From contig DOUU01000177.1 in assembly GCA_003520425.1 (NCBI GenBank), forward strand, positions 206-12,128: 11,923 nucleotides of DNA, written 5' to 3'. Below, piece by piece: positions 5,907 to 11,923 of the stretch (positions within the stretch are counted from its first letter, which is position 1; the number at the start of each line of letters is the position of its first letter). The position numbers were made by a program, and so were the translations under genes. A model generated the notes under the pieces. It had not been told where the DNA came from. It ran no database searches and saw only the letters and a list, made by a program, of their open reading frames with translations. The stretch is from Deltaproteobacteria bacterium (GTDB taxonomy: Bacteria; Myxococcota_A; UBA9160).

Positions 5907-7304
5907 CTACTCCTCGGCGGAGGAGGGTTCGTCGAGCCCCAGTTTCTGAAGACGATAACGGAAGGACCGGAACGAAACGCCGAGCAGCTTCGCCGCGCGC
6001 TTCTTTACGCCGCCCACACGCTCCAGCGCTTCGAGGAGCAGGCCGCGCTCGTAGTCATTCACCAGGTTGTCGAGATTCGCACCGTCGGGCGGAAGCACCG
6101 AGCTGCGCACAGCGCCATCCACCGCAGGCTGTAGCAGGTTTGGCGGCAGCGCATCGACCTCGATCGTCCCTCCTCGAGAGAGCGCGACGGCCCGCTCAAT
6201 CACGTTCTCGAGTTCGCGCACGTTTCCGGGGTAGGAGTGCTCGAGCAGCCTTCCCATCGCCTCCTCACTTGCGCCCCCAATCTCTTTTCCGAGCTCCCCC
6301 GCGTACTTGTCGACGAAGTGCTGAACCAGGAGGGGTACGTCCTCGGGCCGCTCTCGCAGCGGCGGCAAGGCGATCTGGATGACGTTCAACCGATAGTAGA
6401 GATCTTCGCGGAAGCGGCCTGCGGCGACCTCGTCCTCGAGCCTGCGGTTCGTCGCGGCGAGAATCCGCACGTCGATCTTGCGATCGCTGGTCCCGCCGAC
6501 CCGGCGAATCGCCTTCTCCTGGATCGCGCGCAGAAGCTTCACCTGCACAGACGGCGGCAGCTCGCCCACCTCGTCGAGGAACAGCGTCCCGGTGTCGGCT
6601 GTCTCGAAAAGACCTTCCTTGTTCTGCACCGCGCCCGTAAATGCGCCCTTCACGTGGCCGAAGAGCTCGGACTCGAGCAGGTTTTCCGGAATCGCCCCGC
6701 AGTTGAGCGCGACAAACGGCCGGTCGCGGCGGTCACTCGCTGCGTGGATCGCGCGCGCAACGAGCTCTTTCCCGGTGCCACTCTCCCCGGAAATCAGCAC
6801 ATTGGCTTTCGTCTCCGCCACCTGGCCGATGAGCTCGTAGACGCGCTGCATCACCGGGCTGCTGCCGATCAGTGCGCGCTGACGGATCTGGCTTCGAAGC
6901 TCGCTGCGCAGGCGCCGATTCTCACGCGCGAGAAGCTTTTTCTCCAGTGCCTTTTCGAGAACGAGACGAATCTCGTCCACTTGGAAGGGCTTGGTCAGGT
7001 AGTCGTAGGCGCCCTCTTTCATCGCGGCGATCGCGGTCTCCGTGCTCGCAAACGCCGTCATCACGAGCGCGACCGTTTCCGGGGAGGTCTCGCGCAGGGC
7101 GTGCAGCAGGTCAAGGCCCGTCTTGCCGGGCATCTGCAGATCGGAGATCACGACGTCGAAGTCGTCGGACTCGAGTGCGAGGAGGGCGCTATCGACGTCC
7201 CCGGCGCACGTGACGTCATATCCCTCGCGTCGGAGCAGGATCTCGAGAAATTCCTGCATGCTGCGCTCGTCGTCCACCACGAGGATCCGTGCCTTTGTGC
7301 TCAC
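5907..7304 (-). CDS. pilR: PilR, NtrC-family sigma-54 response regulator
   Basis: A 465-residue protein with three parts. The receiver (1-120) has the acidic pair D11/D12, phospho-acceptor D55 in VVISDLQMPG, T83 and K105. The AAA+ domain (about 145-375) has Walker A GESGTGKE (173-180), the sigma-54 contact loop GAFTGA (220-225) intact, and Walker B LFLDEV (241-246). The C-terminal Fis-type helix-turn-helix is about 422-457 (KRAAKLLGVSFRSFRYRLQK). It activates RpoN promoters after phosphorylation by PilS; in known systems the target is pilA. Here the sigma-54 site before the fimT-like gene is a plausible local target. The start is GTG at 7304, overlapping the pilS TGA by 4 bases (GTGA), with GAGGA 6 bases upstream. 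It lies between two histidine kinase genes. Family assignment is secure; PilR rather than another NtrC member rests mainly on the T4P context. Confidence 0.95.
   Translation of the reverse strand: MSTKARILVVDDERSMQEFLEILLRREGYDVTCAGDVDSALLALESDDFDVVISDLQMPGKTGLDLLHALRETSPETVALVMTAFASTETAIAAMKEGAYDYLTKPFQVDEIRLVLEKALEKKLLARENRRLRSELRSQIRQRALIGSSPVMQRVYELIGQVAETKANVLISGESGTGKELVARAIHAASDRRDRPFVALNCGAIPENLLESELFGHVKGAFTGAVQNKEGLFETADTGTLFLDEVGELPPSVQVKLLRAIQEKAIRRVGGTSDRKIDVRILAATNRRLEDEVAAGRFREDLYYRLNVIQIALPPLRERPEDVPLLVQHFVDKYAGELGKEIGGASEEAMGRLLEHSYPGNVRELENVIERAVALSRGGTIEVDALPPNLLQPAVDGAVRSSVLPPDGANLDNLVNDYERGLLLEALERVGGVKKRAAKLLGVSFRSFRYRLQKLGLDEPSSAEE
5910..5915 (-). promoter_or_regulatory. 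Ribosome binding site for the second kinase, inside the pilR 3' end
   Basis: GAGGAG, the last two Glu codons of pilR, sits 3 bases (the TAG stop) before the kinase ATG at 5906. The spacing is short, which points to reinitiation by ribosomes ending pilR. Confidence 0.5.
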
Positions 7305-9007
7305 TGCGGCTCCTCAGCCTGCGGGAGTCGGATGCGGAACGTCGTGCCTGCACCGACCGTACTTTCCACGCGCAGGGATCCGCCATGGCTCTCGACGATT
7401 CGGTGAACGGTCGCGAGGCCCAGCCCCGACCCCTCCCTTCGCGTCGTAAAGAAGGGATCGAAGATGCGGTCAATCACCTCAAGCGGAATCCCGATCCCCG
7501 TGTCTGCCACCACGAGCTCCACGAACGGCGTCCTCTCCTCTTCCGCTGCATTTCGGCCTGCAGACGGACCCTCTTGAGGCAGCGGCGGAGCCGCGCTCGC
7601 CGCGATGAGGAGGCGCCCTCCCTCGGGCATCGCCTGCGCCGCGTTGAGGTACAGGTTCCACAGCAGCTGGCGCAGTTGAGACGCGTCGCCAGTCACCGCG
7701 AGCTTCTCCTCGATTTCCACCCGCACTTCGATTGGACTTTCGGCCGAGCGTGACTTCTCGAACATCTCGACGAGGTCGTTCACGAGTGGCGCAAGCGGCA
7801 CGCTCGCGAGTTTCGGGGGGGCAGGCCGCGCGTATTGCAGGAAATCGGTGATGAGTCCGTCCAGCCTTTCGGTCTCGCGCAGGACAATTGCCATCAGCCG
7901 CTCGCTGTCCTCATCGCGGGCCGCCTGGCTCGCACTGCAGAGCATCTGGATGGATCCTGAAATCGCCGCGAGCGGATTGCGGATCTCGTGCGCGATCGCA
8001 GCGGAGAGTCTGCCGATCGCCGCCTGGCGCTCCGAGCGTCGGAGCTCTGCCTCCATCTCCACGACCTGGGTCACGTCCTGGAAGATCACGACGTGCCCGA
8101 CCGCGGAACCGTCCGCCTCCCGCAGGATCGACCCCGCGAGACCGAGATGGAGCGCTGCCCCGAGACGGTTCTTGTAGAGCATCCGGGCGCGCGTCCGACC
8201 CGTGCGCCCTGCTTCCGCCGGCTGCATCACGCGCTCTCGCGCACCGGGCAGCACCTCATCGATCGCTTGACCCAGCGCCAAGCCTGCGGAGAGCCCCGTG
8301 ATGTGCTCCGCTTCGGGGTTGAACGATGTGATGATCCCCGTTGGATCTGTCGTCAGGAGACCCGAAAGAAGACTCCCCACCGTTCGCTCATGTAGGCTCT
8401 GGAGACGACGCAGATCGTTTCGGCTTCTCTCGAGATCTTCCCCGGTGCGGTCGAGTTCTCGGGACAGGCCGCTCGCAAGCAGTGCGACCACGACTTGCGC
8501 GCCGGCGTGCACCGCCCAGTGCGCGAGCTCGACCGGCAGAACGGGTGGCGCGGTTCCCCCGTACGTACCCAGGACTCCGAGCCGTTCCGCCGCGAGCAGC
8601 GCGCCGTAGCTCGTCGCTGCAAGGCCTGCGGCGACGTACGCTCCGGCGCGACCGAACAGCATCGCCGCATAGACCACGACCAGGACGAAAAGCGGTGCGA
8701 ATACGCTTTCACTTCCGCCTGTATAGTGAACCAGGGCGCAGATGGTGATGAGATCGATTCCGACGAGCGCCGCTCCGAAGCGGCCCGCGTATTCGACCCG
8801 TGGAGAGATCGCTGCAAAGATCGCCGTAGAGAGGAATGCGAAGACGATCGTTCCATAGAGGCCGAGGTCTGCGTCTTCAGAGAAGCTGCGATCCACCCGG
8901 GCGAGTGCGAGCGCCGCTCCCAAGATCGCCAGGAGCAATACGAGACGGACGGCCATGAGCCGCCCGACTCGCCGCAGTCGCCGCTCCGTGCGGACGTCCA
9001 GGGTCAT
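7301..9007 (-). CDS. pilS: PilS, multi-TM PAS sensor histidine kinase
   Basis: A 568-residue kinase. The first 180 residues hold about six hydrophobic segments (near 18-38, 50-68, 76-94, 103-118, 121-140, 162-180) with short loops, as in PilS. A PAS domain follows (about 207-315, with LTTDPTGIITSFN and VVIFQDVT), then HisKA with AIAHEIRNPLAAISGSIQML (phospho-His H340). The ATPase domain has N box WNLYLNAAQAM (N455), G1 box ADTGIGIP (501-508), F box FDPFFTT and G2 box GSGLGLATVHRIV. A Pro/Glu-rich insert at about 472-494 lies between N and G1 boxes. In Pseudomonas, PilS senses the major pilin in the inner membrane and sets PilR phosphorylation; the same is likely here. It follows pilC by 24 bases and overlaps pilR by 4. 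The ATG at 9007 has GGAGG 7 bases upstream. Confidence 0.94.
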   Translation of the reverse strand: MTLDVRTERRLRRVGRLMAVRLVLLLAILGAALALARVDRSFSEDADLGLYGTIVFAFLSTAIFAAISPRVEYAGRFGAALVGIDLITICALVHYTGGSESVFAPLFVLVVVYAAMLFGRAGAYVAAGLAATSYGALLAAERLGVLGTYGGTAPPVLPVELAHWAVHAGAQVVVALLASGLSRELDRTGEDLERSRNDLRRLQSLHERTVGSLLSGLLTTDPTGIITSFNPEAEHITGLSAGLALGQAIDEVLPGARERVMQPAEAGRTGRTRARMLYKNRLGAALHLGLAGSILREADGSAVGHVVIFQDVTQVVEMEAELRRSERQAAIGRLSAAIAHEIRNPLAAISGSIQMLCSASQAARDEDSERLMAIVLRETERLDGLITDFLQYARPAPPKLASVPLAPLVNDLVEMFEKSRSAESPIEVRVEIEEKLAVTGDASQLRQLLWNLYLNAAQAMPEGGRLLIAASAAPPLPQEGPSAGRNAAEEERTPFVELVVADTGIGIPLEVIDRIFDPFFTTRREGSGLGLATVHRIVESHGGSLRVESTVGAGTTFRIRLPQAEEPQ

Positions 9008-9026
9008 CGCCCCGCCTCCGCGGGCG
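9008..9026 (-). promoter_or_regulatory. Hairpin presenting the pilS ribosome binding site
   Basis: In the pilC-pilS gap the minus strand can fold CCCGC (9024-9020) with GCGGG (9015-9011), loop GGAG; two further CG pairs (9026-9025 with 9009-9008) extend it past one bulged G. The Shine-Dalgarno GGAGG (9019-9015) fills the loop and the first stem base, and the stem ends just before the ATG. It could limit pilS translation unless ribosomes arrive from pilC; this is inference from base pairing. Confidence 0.35.
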
Positions 9027-9031
9027 AGCCG

Positions 9032-10243
9032 CTACTTCACTGCTTCCGCGATCTTGAAGATCGGCAGGTACATCGCGATCAAGATCGAGCCGATCGAGCC
9101 TCCGAGGAAGACCATCATGGCGGGCTCCATCATGGCAGTGAGTGCGGCGACTCCGGCATCAACTTCGTCGTCGTAGAAGTCCGCAATCTTGCCGAGCATC
9201 GCATCCATGGCGCCCGTCTGCTCGCCGACAGCAACCATTTGTACCACCATGCCGGGAAACACACGTGCCGCGTTGAGCGGCTCTGCGATCGTCTTGCCCT
9301 CAGAGATGGCTGCCTTGGTCTTTTGCAATGCGGCTTCGATCACCTTGTTGCCCGCCGTGCGGGCGCAGATATCGAGTGCATCGAGAATCGGGACGCCGCT
9401 CGAGATCATGGTGCCGAGGGTGCGACTGAAGCGAGCGACGGCGACTTTTTTGAGCAGCGGTCCAAAGATGGGTATTTTCAAAAAGATGGCATCGGTTCGG
9501 TAGCGGAAGGTCGGCGAGCGCTTGCGGGCCTGAAGAAACGCGATCACCACTGCCGCGATTGCTAACAAAATGAAAACAATCCAGTCCTGCATGAAGTGCG
9601 ACAGGTTGAGCACCGCCTGCGTCGGCCCTGGAAGCTCCCCTCCAAAGTCCTTGAACATCTTCTCGAACACGGGAATCACCTTGACCAGCAGCAATGTCAT
9701 GACGCCGAAGGCCACCACGAGGATCGTGATGGGGTAGACCATGGCGCCCTTGACCTTGCGCTTCAGGGCGTCTGCCTTCTCGAGATAGATCCCGAGCCGA
9801 TTCAGAATCGTGTCGAGGATGCCGCCGACCTCACCGGCGGCGACAAGGTTCACATACAGCTCGTCGAACGGCTTGGGATGCTTGCGCAGCGAGTCGGCGA
9901 AGGTGCCGCCCTGCTCGACGTCCGTCTTGACCGTCTTGAGCACCTCCTTGAAGGTCGGATTCGGCTGCTGGTCGCCGAGGATCTCGAGGCACTGCACGAG
10001 CGGGAGTCCGGCATCGATCATCGTCGCGAACTGTCGCGTGAAGATGACGAGCTCGCGCGTCTTGATCCCGCGCCTCAGAAGGTTGAGGCCGGTCCCGATC
10101 CCGCGGCCTTTGGCCTTCACCGTCACCGGGAGGATCATCTGGGCTCGAAGCTGCGCCATCACGGCGGCCTCGTTGGCCGCCTCCATGACGCCCTTCTTGA
10201 TCGTTCCCTGTCGGGTCTTCCCTTCCCAGGTATAGACGCCCAT
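9032..10243 (-). CDS. pilC: PilC, T4P inner-membrane platform protein
   Basis: A 403-residue GspF/PilC-family protein, the usual length. After a short N-terminal region (YTWEGKTRQGTIKKG, typical of PilC) come two homologous cytoplasmic T2SSF domains, about 65-190 and 268-395. Shared motifs are FTRQFATMIDAGLPLVQCLE (68-87) and FSRTLGTMISSGVPILDALD (272-291), each followed by a conserved G-E motif (AAGEVGG 135-141; AVGEQTGAM 338-346). TM segments are at about 168-190, 220-238 and 376-396. PilC couples the PilB and PilT ATPases in the cytoplasm to pilin insertion and extraction at the membrane. It lies 86 bases after pilT and 24 before pilS. The ATG at 10243 follows a run of seven G and six further bases, an unusual ribosome site lacking the A of AGGAG. 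No oddity in the protein. Confidence 0.96.
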   Translation of the reverse strand: MGVYTWEGKTRQGTIKKGVMEAANEAAVMAQLRAQMILPVTVKAKGRGIGTGLNLLRRGIKTRELVIFTRQFATMIDAGLPLVQCLEILGDQQPNPTFKEVLKTVKTDVEQGGTFADSLRKHPKPFDELYVNLVAAGEVGGILDTILNRLGIYLEKADALKRKVKGAMVYPITILVVAFGVMTLLLVKVIPVFEKMFKDFGGELPGPTQAVLNLSHFMQDWIVFILLAIAAVVIAFLQARKRSPTFRYRTDAIFLKIPIFGPLLKKVAVARFSRTLGTMISSGVPILDALDICARTAGNKVIEAALQKTKAAISEGKTIAEPLNAARVFPGMVVQMVAVGEQTGAMDAMLGKIADFYDDEVDAGVAALTAMMEPAMMVFLGGSIGSILIAMYLPIFKIAEAVK

Positions 10244-10329
10244 CTGCTACCCCCCCTGCGTCCGGAGTCCGTCCGGTTTTCGTCCTGGCGCGCCCGCGGA
10301 CTGCGTGACGCGCGTCTCTTTCCCCCCGC
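10244..10329 (-). other. pilT-pilC intergenic gap
   Basis: The 86 bases between the pilT stop and the pilC ATG form the second longest gap in the window. On the coding strand I see no -24/-12 element and no hairpin with a T-run, so readthrough from pilT is likely. It holds two G runs: six G at 10322-10327 and seven G at 10250-10256, the latter acting as the pilC ribosome site. Confidence 0.5.
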
Positions 10330-11436
10330 CTAGGCCATCCCCGCCACGCGCCGCGATGTCGCAGAGCCAGCGCCCGCCGAGGCAATCAGGCTGCGCAATT
10401 CCTCAATGTCATGGCTGCGACCGCTAGCGTCATCCATGCTGATGAGGCGCCGTCCATAGAGCGAGGCGAGCGATTGATTCATCGTCTGCATGCCAAACTT
10501 GTCCTGCCCCACCTGCATCTGCGAATAGATCTGGTGGATCTTGTCTTCCCGAATCAGGTTGCGGATCGCCGGATTTGGAATCATGACTTCGAGCGCCATC
10601 ACGCGGCCGGGTCCGTTCGCCTTGGGCAGCAGCGCCTGGCACATCACGCCCTCAAGCACGAAGGAGAGCTGCGCTCGCACCTGAGCCTGCTGGTAGGGTG
10701 GAAACACATCGACGATGCGGTTGATCGTCTGAACACATGAGTTCGTATGGAGCGTCGCAAATGCGAGGTGACCCGTCTCGGCAACCACCAATGCCGCCTC
10801 GATGGTCTCGAGGTCGCGCATCTCGCCGATCAGCACGACGTCCGGGTCCTGCCGCAGGATGTACTTGAGTGCGTTCTGGAAGCTCTTCGTGTCGGCACCG
10901 ACCTCGCGCTGATTCACCACGCAGCCCTTGTGCGGGTGGAGGTACTCGATCGGATCTTCGATCGTGACGATGTGTTCCTGCCGCTCCGTGTTGATGCGGT
11001 CGATCATCGTGGCAAGCGTTGTCGACTTCCCGGAGCCCGTGGGCCCGGTCACCAGGATGAGTCCCCTCGGCTTCTTCGTGAGATCGGCGACCACTCGCGG
11101 CAGGCCGAGGTCCTCGAAGGTCTTGATCTGGTAGGGGATGGACCGGAACGCTCCGGCGACGGCGCCCCGCTGCACAAAGATGTTGGCGCGGAAGCGCGAG
11201 AGGCCCTTCACGCCAAACGAGAGGTCGAGCTCGCTCTGCTCCTCGAATCGGTGCTTCTGCGCGTCGGTCAGCACGGAGTAGCAGAGCTGCTTCGTTTCCG
11301 GTGGAGAGAGCTGCGGCATCTTGAGCGGATGAAGCTTGCCGTCGATCCGGAGCTGGGGCGGGCTGTTCGTGGTGATGTGGAGGTCCGAGGCCCCCTTCTC
11401 GATCATGGCCTTGAGGAGCTGGTGGAGGTTCGCCAT
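10330..11436 (-). CDS. pilT: PilT, T4P retraction ATPase
   Basis: A 368-residue hexameric ATPase of the secretion AAA family. An N-terminal PAS-like domain (about 1-100) starts with the typical LHQLLKAMIEKGASDLHIT. The core has Walker A GPTGSGKST (131-139), the Asp box with IEDPIEYLH (159-167), Walker B LIGEMRD (202-208, catalytic-type E205) and the His box GHLAFATLHTNS (222-233). AIRNLIRE (290-297) is the diagnostic PilT motif needed for retraction in studied homologues, which separates it from PilB. The C-terminus (about 340-368) is a Ser/Ala-rich tail somewhat longer than in many PilTs. It depolymerises the pilus from the cytoplasmic side through PilC. The frame is open to 11676, but the ATG at 11436 gives the conserved N-terminus and lies 17 bases after the pilB stop, with AGGGGAG upstream. 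Confidence 0.96.
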   Translation of the reverse strand: MANLHQLLKAMIEKGASDLHITTNSPPQLRIDGKLHPLKMPQLSPPETKQLCYSVLTDAQKHRFEEQSELDLSFGVKGLSRFRANIFVQRGAVAGAFRSIPYQIKTFEDLGLPRVVADLTKKPRGLILVTGPTGSGKSTTLATMIDRINTERQEHIVTIEDPIEYLHPHKGCVVNQREVGADTKSFQNALKYILRQDPDVVLIGEMRDLETIEAALVVAETGHLAFATLHTNSCVQTINRIVDVFPPYQQAQVRAQLSFVLEGVMCQALLPKANGPGRVMALEVMIPNPAIRNLIREDKIHQIYSQMQVGQDKFGMQTMNQSLASLYGRRLISMDDASGRSHDIEELRSLIASAGAGSATSRRVAGMA

Positions 11437-11453
11437 CGGATTCCGTCTCCCCT

Positions 11454-11923
11454 CTAGCGGTCCGCCGCGGACACGCGGAAGACCTCGGACAAGGTGGTGA
11501 TCCCTTCCTTGACCTTGTTGAGCGAGCTGCGGCGCAGTGTGGTCATGCCGAGCCGCATGGCCTCGCGCTTGAGCTCGGTCGCGGAAGCACCGTTCAGCAC
11601 GAACTCCTTGAGCTCTTCCTTGAGCTCCATCACCTCGTAGACGGCGACGCGGCCCTTGTAGCCCGTATCCGAACACGTCTTGCAGCCGCGCCCCTTGACC
11701 GGCGTCACCTCACGCGCCTCCTCGGCGCCAAGGCCGGCTTCGACGAGCGCCTCGGCCACGACTTCCGGGTCTCTCTCCTTGCAGTCCTCGCACACCTTGC
11801 GCGCGAGGCGCTGGGCCAAGATGCAGTTCACGGAGGACGCCACCAGAAATGGCTCGATGCCCATGTTGAGAAGCCGGTTCACCGTGGACGGCGCATCGTT
11901 GGTGTGGAGCGTCGAGAGCACCA
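11454..11923 (-). CDS. pilB: PilB, T4P extension ATPase, C-terminal 155 residues only
   Basis: Only the end of the gene is present; the 5' part, with Walker A and B, lies beyond the right edge. The fragment begins in the His box (LSTLHTND) and continues with PSTVNRLLNMGIEPFLVASS and LAQRLARKVC, the conserved sequence after it in PilB/GspE ATPases. Four cysteines in two pairs (CEDC and CKTC, residues 44/47 and 80/83 of the fragment) form the tetracysteine zinc site found in PilB and GspE but absent from PilT. GYKGRVAVYEVM is the normal motif after the second pair. PilB powers pilus polymerisation at the cytoplasmic face with PilC. The visible GTG at 11921 is an internal Val codon, not the start. 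The position before pilT-pilC in a T4P locus favours PilB over GspE. Confidence 0.95.
   Translation of the reverse strand, partial: VLSTLHTNDAPSTVNRLLNMGIEPFLVASSVNCILAQRLARKVCEDCKERDPEVVAEALVEAGLGAEEAREVTPVKGRGCKTCSDTGYKGRVAVYEVMELKEELKEFVLNGASATELKREAMRLGMTTLRRSSLNKVKEGITTLSEVFRVSAADR

Noticed and set aside
4038..6134. 698-codon open frame on the plus strand
   Set aside because: It lies antisense to the second kinase, the end of pilR and the fimT-like gene, is very rich in Arg/His/Gly/Ala, shows no recognisable motif, and follows from GC-rich codon use on the other strand.
6237..7406. 389-codon open frame on the plus strand
   Set aside because: Antisense to pilR, whose every catalytic motif is intact on the minus strand; no domain is visible in the plus-strand product.
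10262..10280. Hairpin followed by TTTT on the plus strand in the pilT-pilC gap
   Set aside because: Five-pair stem with a short T-run, and it faces the strand with no genes; on the coding strand no T-run follows, so it is not a terminator of this operon.

Overview
The window carries an uninterrupted type IV pilus (T4P) locus, with every gene on the minus strand and so read from the right edge to the left. In transcription order it holds: pilB (5' part lost at the right edge), pilT, pilC, pilS, pilR, a second membrane histidine kinase, a fimT/fimU-like pilin, pilV, pilW, pilX, and a pilY1-like adhesin gene that runs off the left edge. I see no tRNA, rRNA, mobile element, CRISPR array or plus-strand gene. 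The long plus-strand reading frames are antisense shadows typical of GC-rich coding DNA.

The order pilB-pilT-pilC-pilS-pilR is the one known from Myxococcus and Geobacter. Together with the high GC content this suggests a member of the former Deltaproteobacteria (Myxococcota, Desulfobacterota, Binatota or a similar lineage), probably environmental. The phylum cannot be fixed from this sequence alone.

Right part (9032-11923): the motor. PilB (extension ATPase), PilT (retraction ATPase) and PilC (inner-membrane platform) lie in tandem with gaps of 17 and 86 bases. Middle part (4350-9007): regulation. PilS is a multi-TM PAS histidine kinase and PilR its NtrC-type sigma-54 activator; their genes overlap by 4 bases. 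A second kinase of different architecture (two TM segments, HAMP) starts on the base right after the pilR stop codon. Left part (1-4237): the priming/tip complex. Four prepilin-like proteins (FimT/U, PilV, PilW, PilX) are followed by a secreted von Willebrand A-type PilY1. Genes here are separated by no more than 50 bases or overlap.

The main regulatory finding is a near-perfect sigma-54 (-24/-12) promoter, TGGCATG-N4-TTGCT on the minus strand, in the 111-base gap between the second kinase and the fimT-like gene. A 7-bp perfect inverted repeat lies just upstream, its arms 21 bp apart centre to centre. I infer that PilR, encoded in the same locus, activates the tip-complex operon from this promoter, possibly with input from both kinases. 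No major pilin gene (pilA) is present, although pilA often follows pilR in related clusters; here the second kinase and the minor pilin operon take that place.
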